Source: Candidatus Methylomirabilis oxygeniifera (GTDB lineage Bacteria; Methylomirabilota; Methylomirabilia; Methylomirabilales; Methylomirabilaceae). Taken from it: 40,024 nucleotides of DNA. Under the pieces are notes generated by a model. That model did no database searches, was not told the DNA's origin, and worked only from the letters and a program-made list of their open reading frames with translations. Location of the stretch: the NCBI GenBank assembly GCA_016190285.1, contig JACPQW010000039.1, positions 1-40,024 on the forward strand. Direction: 5' to 3'. This document shows positions 19,740 to 26,980 of this stretch, one piece after another (the first letter of the stretch is position 1; the number at the start of each line of letters is the position of its first letter). The position numbers and the translations under genes are program-made.

Positions 19740-20156
19740 TCAGTTCATCAGCATGCGCTGCGACTGCAGCCGAGCACTGGGACCTGCCAGTCTTCTCTGT
19801 GCATGTGCATGCGATTGTTTCCGGCTCGCCGATTTGGAGTCCGGTTCGTCTTCGGCGATACCGGACAGAGCGACCGGTGGGCGATCAGGGAATTCCGCGA
19901 CAAGAGATAGCGTTCCGCCCATCGCTTCAACGGTTTTCCGCAAGGTAGAAATCATCAGATCGGTACGTTTCTCGATCTTAGAAATGCCGTCCTGCCCGAT
20001 GCCAAGCTTCTTAGCCATGCGGACCTGCGTGAGCTTGCGTGCGCGCCGGAGTTCCTGTAACGTCAACTCCTCCGCGATGAGCTGGGCCGCGCGGGCTGCG
20101 ATCTTCTTGCGACGGGTCGGGCTTAGTTCCTTCCTTATGCGTTCGAGATGTGTCAC
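19740..20156 (-). CDS. XRE-family antitoxin (HigA-like)
   Basis: LTLQELRRARKLTQVRMAKKLGIGQDGISKIEKRTDLMISTLRKTVEAMGGTLSLVAEFPD; GTG start 4 bp after the full-length toxin stop. Confidence 0.88.
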   Translation of the reverse strand: MTHLERIRKELSPTRRKKIAARAAQLIAEELTLQELRRARKLTQVRMAKKLGIGQDGISKIEKRTDLMISTLRKTVEAMGGTLSLVAEFPDRPPVALSGIAEDEPDSKSASRKQSHAHAQRRLAGPSARLQSQRMLMN

Positions 20157-20159
20157 GGC

Positions 20160-20549
20160 TTACCCCCTTTCCTTTTTCTTCTGCCTTTTGAGTGTAGCCA
20201 GATGTGCATCAAAACGCGCATCGGCCTTGTCGATCAGTTAACGGTAGAACCGCTTGTCACTCACGCGGGACTTATCTCCGGCTGCCAGAATAATAGCCTT
20301 GCGGTATGGATCGAACGCAAATGCCACACGCCAGATACCATTAGCGGCATCGAACCGCAATTCCTTCATATGTGCATGACGTGAACCCTTCAGGGTGTCT
20401 GCATGGGGCCGCCCGAGCTGCGGGCCGAACTGTTCAAGCAGTTCGATGTGGGCCAGTAGTTCGTCCTGCACGTCCTTATGCAGATCGCGGTACTCGGGGG
20501 CGAAATCGTCGTGGAGATCAGCTTCCCACCTCACGTATGCAGTATGCAC
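20160..20549 (-). pseudogene. RelE/HigB (Gp49-like) toxin gene with premature in-frame stop
   Basis: VRWEADLHDDFAPEYRDLHKDVQDELLAHIELLEQFGPQLGRPHADTLKGSRHAHMKELRFDAANGIWRVAFAFDPYRKAIILAAGDKSRVSDKRFYR*LIDKADARFDAHLATLKRQKKKERG*; TAA at 20238-20240, original-looking end at 20160. Confidence 0.85.
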
Positions 20550-20664
20550 TATAATAACTATTTCGTCAAGTCCGCGTACGGCACTATCGTCATCGGCGTG
20601 AAGGACAAAACGAAAGAGGTGATCGGCATCGCTGGTCGCGCAGGGCCTCGGCGACAGGCATGTA

Positions 20665-20687
20665 TGGTGACCCGTTCGGGACTCGAA
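20665..20687. repeat. distal att core repeat
   Basis: 23-bp exact match to the tRNA-Lys 3' end at 26803-26825. Confidence 0.92.
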
Positions 20688-20698
20688 TCACCCCCCTC

Positions 20699-21793
20699 TT
20701 AGAAACCAATAGATTCAAGGAGTTGCGTGACGGCCATTTTCTCAGTGCTACTCTGGGTGCTACTTCCATCGCCAGTTTCGGGGTCAGCCAGCCGTTCGAC
20801 CGCCGTTCGAAGGTGCGCGTCTTCGACCTTGAGATACCGCCGGGTGGTCCGGAGGTCCCGATGTCGGGCCAGGGCCATCAGGGTCGTCGCGCTCACATGG
20901 GGGGCCAGTCTCGATATGAATGTATCTCGCAAGCAGTGAAACGTCACGCCTTCCAAGCCTGCTCGCTTCGCATACTCTACGAAACGGGTCGATACTCCCT
21001 CGGGAATGTCCGGAAACACCAGGGGGCCGGTTCGCTCCAGAGAGGTCAGCAGCCGTCGGGCCGTCTGGTTTAATGGCAGCACTTCACGCTTGCCGCTCTT
21101 GGGCCGGGTGACGGTCAGGGTCCCTTGCTCCAAGTCGGTATCCTTCCAGGTTTGCGCCCTCAGCTCGCCCAACCGAAGACCGGTATGGATCGCAAACCGC
21201 GTGAAGGCATGGTAGCGCGTCGGAAGCACACTCAACAGCCGTGCCTCGTCATCCGCGCTCAACGGTCGGGGGTGTTCGTCCGGCTCTTTGAGAGGGTCCG
21301 TATCGGCCAGGGGGTTCAGGGTAGCCAGCTTCCAGGTCCTCGCCTTCGTGAACAGGTGCCCGAGAACGGTACGCTCTCGATTGATCGTGGCCGGGGCCGC
21401 ACCCTCACCCTTCCGGCGTTCGATGTAGCCCTCCAGCGCCTCACTGTCGATGTCGGTCAACGGCTTCGGGCCGAACGCCGTCACCAAGTGCTTCATGGCG
21501 CATTGCCGGAACACCACAGACCGCGGCCGCTCACGCTCCGCCCATGCCAGGTACCGGCTCGCGACATCTTGGAACAGGACCGGCTTCTCCGCCTCTCGCT
21601 GAGCCTTGGCCTCGGTCAAGCAGAATCCTTCGAGCTTGACTTGAAGCTTGCGCTTCTGGTAGTAGTCGCGGGCCAGTCCCTTCGCCGTGCCGATCTTTTC
21701 CCGGTGCCGATGCCCATACGGGCACACCCAGAGAATCCACCAGACGCCCTCACGTCGGAACAACCCTCGATCTACGCCACCGTTACGCGCCAT
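20699..21793 (-). CDS. tyrosine recombinase/integrase
   Basis: HTGLRLGELRAQTW, TFHCLRDTFISRLA, ALARHRDLRTTRRYLKV give the R...HxxR...H...Y set. Confidence 0.95.
   Translation of the reverse strand: MARNGGVDRGLFRREGVWWILWVCPYGHRHREKIGTAKGLARDYYQKRKLQVKLEGFCLTEAKAQREAEKPVLFQDVASRYLAWAERERPRSVVFRQCAMKHLVTAFGPKPLTDIDSEALEGYIERRKGEGAAPATINRERTVLGHLFTKARTWKLATLNPLADTDPLKEPDEHPRPLSADDEARLLSVLPTRYHAFTRFAIHTGLRLGELRAQTWKDTDLEQGTLTVTRPKSGKREVLPLNQTARRLLTSLERTGPLVFPDIPEGVSTRFVEYAKRAGLEGVTFHCLRDTFISRLAPHVSATTLMALARHRDLRTTRRYLKVEDAHLRTAVERLADPETGDGSSTQSSTEKMAVTQLLESIGF
20743..20767. repeat. candidate integrase arm-type site (left)
   Basis: CAGTGCTACTCTGGGTGCTACTTCC with paired GTGCTACT, 12-bp period; related copy at 26669-26693. 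Confidence 0.55.
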
Positions 21794-21806
21794 AGCCTCT
21801 CCGTCG

Positions 21807-21986
21807 TTACCGCTTACTTGGGGGGTTCAGGTAGGCCGTCAACGCCTCGATAATAATCGCTCGCAGACTGCTTCGGGTCTCAATCGCTCGATGCTGGCAA
21901 GCCTTCCAGAGGTCTTCAGGGAGGGTCAGACTCGTTCTCACCATTGCGGGCTCCTCTGTGTTGGGTTTCTGCTTCGATGTCTTCAT
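21807..21986 (-). CDS. small ribbon-helix-helix-like protein (59 aa)
   Basis: MKTSKQKPNTEEPAMVRTSLTLPEDLWKACQHRAIETRSSLRAIIIEALTAYLNPPSKR*, read directly from the minus strand; absent from the ORF track (below its size cut-off). Confidence 0.8.
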   Translation of the reverse strand: MKTSKQKPNTEEPAMVRTSLTLPEDLWKACQHRAIETRSSLRAIIIEALTAYLNPPSKR

Positions 21987-21995
21987 GCTTGTATG

Positions 21996-22400
21996 CTATA
22001 GCGTATCAGGTACGCTGTCAAGAGGAAAATCGGGGGGTGACACGTTGCTTCCTTCTCCCTCATCCTCGGGTACTCCAACTCTTGCCACGATCTTCTGTTT
22101 GAATCGGTCATACTGCCTGGTCTTCGGTCGGCTCTGTCTTCGCTTTTCCTCAAGCTCCCACTTGTGCCGTACCCATTCATCAATCAGGGTGGGGGTCGTG
22201 GCGAGACCGTGCCCAAGGTGTGCACACCGGAGCGGGTTTTCAACGTCCAGGCGCCATCTGTAGAGCGTTCGGGGCGATACCCCCAGCGCCGCACAGATCG
22301 TTTTCGCGCCGGTGAGTACATACCGCCCCTTGAAGGCGAGCGCCGCCTCAATCTTCGCCTCGATCCGTGCCAAGTGCTCCCGTATCGGATCGTCATCCAT
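21996..22400 (-). CDS. HTH protein, possible element regulator or small-terminase-like
   Basis: GAKTICAALGVSPRTLYRWRLDVENP HTH-like segment. Confidence 0.65.
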   Translation of the reverse strand: MDDDPIREHLARIEAKIEAALAFKGRYVLTGAKTICAALGVSPRTLYRWRLDVENPLRCAHLGHGLATTPTLIDEWVRHKWELEEKRRQSRPKTRQYDRFKQKIVARVGVPEDEGEGSNVSPPDFPLDSVPDTL

Positions 22401-23082
22401 GTCGCTCGCCCTCCATTTCGATGCTGACGGCGAAATTGTGCGTCGCCGGTAGCTCCGGGTCGAAACGTACTCGCCTGGGTCGGATCGTCAGCCCGAAGCG
22501 CTCCTGTAGGGTGCTATGCCAGAGACTTAACTCCGCCGCGTGCACTCGAACGGTCGTGTACCGGGTCAGCATCTCTTCGACTTCCTTCTGAAGGGTGCGC
22601 TGCTCCTGCTTGAAGAGCACATCCGCATAGCGCTCGATCTCGGCTTCCACGATGGGCCGTACCCGTTCCCAATCCCTCTCAGCCGTCCTCAGCCCGTCAT
22701 CAATCCGTACAAGTGCTTCCCGGTAGGTCTCCGCTTCAATTTTGCGGATATGGTACCGTGCACGGTCTCGGTCATAGTCCAGGCTCTCAAGCTCGCCCGC
22801 TGTCAGCTTGGCGTGCAACGCCTCACGTTCGCGTTCGAGTGCGGCTATCGTGCTTGTCCAACCGTCCCGCACGCTCCGGGCCTCGGTGAAACTCCGGTGC
22901 AGATCCGCAAGCCAGGGGAAGACCGCCTCTCTGAAATCCTTTGGGTCGTAATCAACCGGCCAGGGTCGGGCCAAGCCTCGCAACCGCGCTTGCACGATGG
23001 ACACGGGTCCCGATTGTCTTGTCAGCTCATCGCTCAGGTCCGCTTGCCGTTGTCTCAATCGTTCACTCAGATTGTCTCGCAT
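22393..23082 (-). CDS. hypothetical coiled-coil-rich protein
   Basis: 229 aa ORF, highly charged helical composition, overlaps the next gene by 8 bp within the operon. Confidence 0.65.
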   Translation of the reverse strand: MRDNLSERLRQRQADLSDELTRQSGPVSIVQARLRGLARPWPVDYDPKDFREAVFPWLADLHRSFTEARSVRDGWTSTIAALEREREALHAKLTAGELESLDYDRDRARYHIRKIEAETYREALVRIDDGLRTAERDWERVRPIVEAEIERYADVLFKQEQRTLQKEVEEMLTRYTTVRVHAAELSLWHSTLQERFGLTIRPRRVRFDPELPATHNFAVSIEMEGERHG

Positions 23083-23086
23083 CTTC

Positions 23087-23470
23087 TCATCCCCTCCCGC
23101 TCAGATGCAGTTCGTCTTTCCCGCAGAATGGACACCGGGCTTTCTCCTGATACCAGCGCTTCGCCGCCTCTTCGAGCGTTCGCCAGGCTGTGTCTGCTCC
23201 GACGTGCTGCTCCAGATGGTCGATCTCTCGATGAAGCGCCTTGAAGGTCTCCAGAGGGTCGGTCTCGGGTTTGCTCCAGTATTTCCGGTACAGGTCGGCC
23301 AGGGTACGGCCAGGTTGCAGAAGTCGCAGGAGGTCTTCCTTGTGCTGCACGATCTTCGCCTTGAGTTCCGGCGTCACCTTGTCTCTCGGACCGAAGGCCA
23401 GTTTATCGCCTCTCGGGTGGAGCGTTACCCCTTGGTTCTGTAGCTCGCTGAGTAGGGCCGTCGGAGTCAT
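23087..23470 (-). CDS. TubC N-terminal docking-domain-like protein with C-terminal zinc-ribbon-like motif
   Basis: TALLSELQNQGVTLHPRGDKLAFGPRDKVTPELKAKIVQHKEDLLRLL and C-terminal CPFCGKDELHLSG. Confidence 0.65.
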   Translation of the reverse strand: MTPTALLSELQNQGVTLHPRGDKLAFGPRDKVTPELKAKIVQHKEDLLRLLQPGRTLADLYRKYWSKPETDPLETFKALHREIDHLEQHVGADTAWRTLEEAAKRWYQEKARCPFCGKDELHLSGRG

Positions 23471-23473
23471 CCG

Positions 23474-25501
23474 TCACACCTCCTCAAAGAGGGTTTCAGA
23501 AGGGGAAATACTGCGTCCCAAGATTTCCACCGGGTCCCCGTTTTTATCAAAAGCATGGGAACGAGAATACACTGAATCGTTTTCGCTACTTACGCCGTTT
23601 TCGGATGCTTGTTTTGCTTGTTCCCGCATATATATGGGAACAAGGGAACAAGAATCTGAAACCGCATAGCGATAGGGGTCGCCCTTACCCCCCTTGCCGG
23701 ACCTGGAAAGCTTCCCCGCCGCTACCAATTGCCGGAGTGCTCGGCGCTTGACTGCGAGCCGCGCTTCCACCGCGTCATTAATCTCCGGCTCGGTCACCGG
23801 CTCCCGCTGGGTCCTCAGAAACTCCAGAATCTTGTCAGCCACTTCTTGCCCCTCCACCTCTTGCCGGGACGGGCCAGCCGACACCCTCCGCGTGTCAGGG
23901 TCCAGGGTGAGCGTCACTTCTTCGAGGTCTTCGCCGTATCGCTGAATACTTCGCAACGTTCGATACTGGTCTCTCCGGGTCAGAAGCAACGCTGTGTCAA
24001 CGCTCCCGAAGATCGCCGTACTGCCAAGAATGCCGTCACCGTCGCCGCTCCCCTTCTTACTCGAATGATGCACAAGCAGCACATGGGCTCCCGTTTGCCG
24101 GGCCAGGGTGAGCAGGGGCTCCAGGGCCGCCGTCACCTGAGTGTAATCGTTCCCATCTTTCACGCGCACAAACCGGAAGAGGGGGTCAACCACAATCAAG
24201 ACCGGCTGATGAGCCTCCGCCGCCTTGCGAAGCTGGGCCAGGCCATCCGCCGGAGATGGTTCCATGAAGAGATACAGGTGATCCTCCCCCGTCGCGCCCA
24301 TCGCCTCGAAGTGCCGCCGGAGTTCCGCCCGCTTTTCCTCCAGCGCCAGATAGAAGACTGTCCCTTGGCTAGTCTGACACCCCAGCCAGGACTCGCCTTG
24401 AGCCACCGCCAACGCCAAGCATCGCGCCAGGGTGCTCTTCCCCACCTTGGGCTTGGCCGCCAGGATGGACAGGCCGCCGCTTGGCAAACGCTCCTCCACC
24501 AACCAGGACACGACTTCCTCGGGCTCCGCCAACAAGTCACCCAACCGCGTCAAGGGAAGGCCGCCGCTCTCCTGGGTGTGGGCCGACTCTTGCCGATCCG
24601 CCTTCCCGTTCGCATGATGGTTTCCCACGTAAAACTCCGTCCGGCCACTCAGGGCCTTGGTAACCACAGCTTCGAGATAGGTCTGTCCGTCGCCGTAGTG
24701 TCGTTTATCCCACTTCTCCCGCGCAAGGCCGGAGCTTCGCATCAGGGTTTCCAATTTCATCGCATCGGGGCCGGTCCAGAAGGCGAGCAGAGAGGCTAAC
24801 GCCATGTCCGCCTCACTTGCGGAGGGGTAATCAGTCGTGTCGCCATTCCACAGCCGCTGGAGCTTGTCGCCGTTCGCTGCGTCAAACGCCCGCGCCAGCA
24901 GCTTATCGTCCGTCGCGTCCAGGCCGCTGCCGTTCGTATTAGATTTCGTGTCACGCTGCTGAGAGAAGTAGGTGGCGAGCAACCAGTCTACAGCTTCTTG
25001 CCGCTCCTCGATCATCGAGGGATATGCTGACATGCACTTACCGGTGATGGTGAAGTACCGCCACCGGTCATAGACCTCAATGGGTCCCTTTTTCCGGCCT
25101 CCGCTTGGGAGGGTAGCCTTCATGATGAGATGTTGACCTTGGCCGCTTGGGGACAGCTCGCAATAGCTGTCGAATCGCCTCAAGATGGTCTGTCGGTCCT
25201 CCTCTAGTAATTCCTTGTCCAGGTCAATCCCCGTATAGGGATCATCTTCCGCGAATACGTAGCCGACGCCATCGAAGCCGCCGCGCTCGTACAGCCTCCA
25301 CGCTGCTTCGAATGACAGCCAGGTCGCAGGCTCCGTGCTGCTCGCCTTGCGGCCCACCGCGTAGTACGGGACCTTGGTAGGCTTGGGTTCGCCCTCCCGA
25401 AGCTCAAGTCGCCATACCACCCACTGCGAGCGAGCCCTCAGCTCTCCGGGGATGGTGTCGCGCAATGGGGCTAGGATCGGAGCTGTCGCCGTCCCGCTCA
25501 T
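23474..25501 (-). CDS. NrS-1-polymerase-like primase domain fused to RepA/AAA_25-type helicase ATPase
   Basis: RARSQWVVWRLE...GVGYVFAEDDPYTGIDLD...ELSPSGQGQHLIMKA primase-like region; LSILAAKPKVGKSTLARCLALAVAQG Walker A; VLIVVDPLFRF; HVLLVHHSSKKGSGDGDGILGSTAI. Confidence 0.85.
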   Translation of the reverse strand: MSGTATAPILAPLRDTIPGELRARSQWVVWRLELREGEPKPTKVPYYAVGRKASSTEPATWLSFEAAWRLYERGGFDGVGYVFAEDDPYTGIDLDKELLEEDRQTILRRFDSYCELSPSGQGQHLIMKATLPSGGRKKGPIEVYDRWRYFTITGKCMSAYPSMIEERQEAVDWLLATYFSQQRDTKSNTNGSGLDATDDKLLARAFDAANGDKLQRLWNGDTTDYPSASEADMALASLLAFWTGPDAMKLETLMRSSGLAREKWDKRHYGDGQTYLEAVVTKALSGRTEFYVGNHHANGKADRQESAHTQESGGLPLTRLGDLLAEPEEVVSWLVEERLPSGGLSILAAKPKVGKSTLARCLALAVAQGESWLGCQTSQGTVFYLALEEKRAELRRHFEAMGATGEDHLYLFMEPSPADGLAQLRKAAEAHQPVLIVVDPLFRFVRVKDGNDYTQVTAALEPLLTLARQTGAHVLLVHHSSKKGSGDGDGILGSTAIFGSVDTALLLTRRDQYRTLRSIQRYGEDLEEVTLTLDPDTRRVSAGPSRQEVEGQEVADKILEFLRTQREPVTEPEINDAVEARLAVKRRALRQLVAAGKLSRSGKGGKGDPYRYAVSDSCSLVPIYMREQAKQASENGVSSENDSVYSRSHAFDKNGDPVEILGRSISPSETLFEEV

Positions 25502-25704
25502 CGCCGCCTCTCGCCGGGAAACCCTTCGCGCCCGCGTTCCAACAGCCGGAGCAGATCCGATTCGAGGAACACGATCCTTCCGCCGATCCGCCGCGCCTGC
25601 AACCCGAGACGGATTCGAAACCGACGATCGCTCAACGAGCGGGGGGATACTGCCAACATTTCGCTTGCCTCTCCGACGCTTAAGGCTCTTTCACGCTCAC
25701 GCAT
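25498..25704 (-). CDS. excisionase/AlpA-like helix-turn-helix protein
   Basis: ALSVGEASEMLAVSPRSLSDRRFRIRLGLQARRIGGRIVFLESDLLRLLERG; 4-bp overlap with the primase-helicase start. Confidence 0.75.
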   Translation of the reverse strand: MRERERALSVGEASEMLAVSPRSLSDRRFRIRLGLQARRIGGRIVFLESDLLRLLERGREGFPGERRR

Positions 25705-25856
25705 ACGCCCTTCTCCTTACGCCGCCCGTCGCGCATCAGTGCGCGACATTGTGCGTCCTAGCGTGTAAGGTAACGGGGCCATGGCGCTAGTGTAAATCAG
25801 TGACGTTCAGCGAGAGTTTGTGGGCTGTTTTTGCGCGAAGAGTTACGGTAAGAGTG

Positions 25857-26495
25857 TTACGGTTCGGGGGGGAAGAATTTCCGGTAGGTCGCCTCATACT
25901 CAGCAGGCCAGTCAACCTTGTGCAGGCGAACACGGAGAAGTTCTGCAGGATCGTCTTTCCCTCGGCTCGAACCGCTTTGAAGACGCAAGACAGAGGTACC
26001 TGTTGCGGTTTCGGCCAGGGCCAGCATCTCCTTATAGTGTGGCCGCCTCAGCCGCTCTCGAAGCTCCTGTTCGAGCACTTTAAGAATTACCGTCTCCTCA
26101 AGCGGGCCTCGCCATCCGCGCTTGCCATGAAACCCATGTGCCTTGAGAAAATTCCGCATGGCCGCATCGGATCGGCGAACCTGCCGAGACGCTTCTTGTG
26201 TGGCTCCCACAGTCTTCTTGAGCTTGCGGATCGAGCTTGTCGGGTTCTTCGGAAAGTAGGGCAACAAGCCAGCACAGGTACCTTCAAGCTGTATGAGTTT
26301 CTTCTTGAAGTCTTGGGCCAGTGCAGGGTACTGAGGCTTCGGAATACGCGCCTTCTTTGACTCAGGGGTCAGATACCACAGCAGGGCGATCACGTTGTCA
26401 GGATTGCCGCCTTTCTTGGTGTAGCGCGTGAAGAAGTCCTCGCACTTACAGAGTAGGCGAGCGTGAAACTCCAGGTAGGGGCGCGTTGTCGGCAT
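25857..26495 (-). CDS. hypothetical protein, tRNA-proximal gene of the element
   Basis: 212 aa ORF with GGAGGAG upstream of ATG; no motif recognised. Confidence 0.7.
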   Translation of the reverse strand: MPTTRPYLEFHARLLCKCEDFFTRYTKKGGNPDNVIALLWYLTPESKKARIPKPQYPALAQDFKKKLIQLEGTCAGLLPYFPKNPTSSIRKLKKTVGATQEASRQVRRSDAAMRNFLKAHGFHGKRGWRGPLEETVILKVLEQELRERLRRPHYKEMLALAETATGTSVLRLQSGSSRGKDDPAELLRVRLHKVDWPAEYEATYRKFFPPEP

Positions 26496-26668
26496 GGCTC
26501 CTCCGTCGAGCGTCCGAAGAGGTCCCCGGTCAGGTCGGTCGGAAGCCGACTCTTCGGGCCGTCGCCCTAGACCGGGGAGAAAAATTGTATGTCAGTGTAG
26601 CGAATATATGAGGGGGGGTGGGGAAGCAATCCGAAGACCGTACGCCCCTCGCTTTTGCGCCTCAAATT

Positions 26669-26693
26669 CAGTGCTACTCCAGGTGCTACTCCC
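26669..26693. repeat. candidate integrase arm-type site (right)
   Basis: CAGTGCTACTCCAGGTGCTACTCCC, 3 mismatches to 20743-20767, same paired GTGCTACT arrangement. Confidence 0.55.
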
Positions 26694-26802
26694 GCGTCTG
26701 AAATGGTCGTTTTCCGTCGTACTCTAGCATGGTTCGTGCCAAGCGTATAAGTGTACGTGAATACAGGATTGTTCAGCGTTTTTAGGCAGATAGGAAGAGG
26801 GG

Positions 26803-26878
26803 TGGTGACCCGTTCGGGACTCGAACCCGAGACTCCCTGCTTAAAAGGCAGGAGCTCTGCCAACTGAGCTAACGGGTC
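26803..26878 (-). tRNA. tRNA-Lys (anticodon TTT), CCA encoded
   Basis: GACCCGTTAGCTCAGTTGGCAGAGCTCCTGCCTTTTAAGCAGGGAGTCTCGGGTTCGAGTCCCGAACGGGTCACCA folds as a complete cloverleaf. Confidence 0.97.
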
Positions 26879-26888
26879 GTGAAAATGG

Positions 26889-26966
26889 AAGCTGTCAGCT
26901 TTCAGCGGTCAGCTATTCTGATAGGTTACCGTATTGTCTGAAGCTGATGGCTGAGCACTGAACGCT
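26889..26966. repeat. degenerate TCAGC/GCTGA short-period intergenic repeat
   Basis: AGCTGTCAGCTTTCAGCGGTCAGCT...AGCTGATGGCTGAGCACTGA; similar tracts at 29599-29672 and 31267-31300. Confidence 0.6.
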
Positions 26967-26980
26967 CTTTCTAAGGCAGC

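Larger units (their letters stand above)
20665..26825. mobile_element. integrative element inserted at the 3' end of tRNA-Lys
   Basis: Identical 23-bp direct repeats TGGTGACCCGTTCGGGACTCGAA at 20665-20687 and 26803-26825 (the right one being the tRNA 3' end); integrase at one end; co-directional ORFs between. Confidence 0.92.

Noticed and set aside
23729-24799. 356-aa plus-strand ORF antisense to the primase-helicase
   Set aside because: Opposite strand carries clear conserved motifs; high-GC antisense ORF with no SD or recognisable domain.
26567-26863. 98-aa ORF overlapping tRNA-Lys
   Set aside because: Reads through the tRNA gene and att core; no coding evidence.
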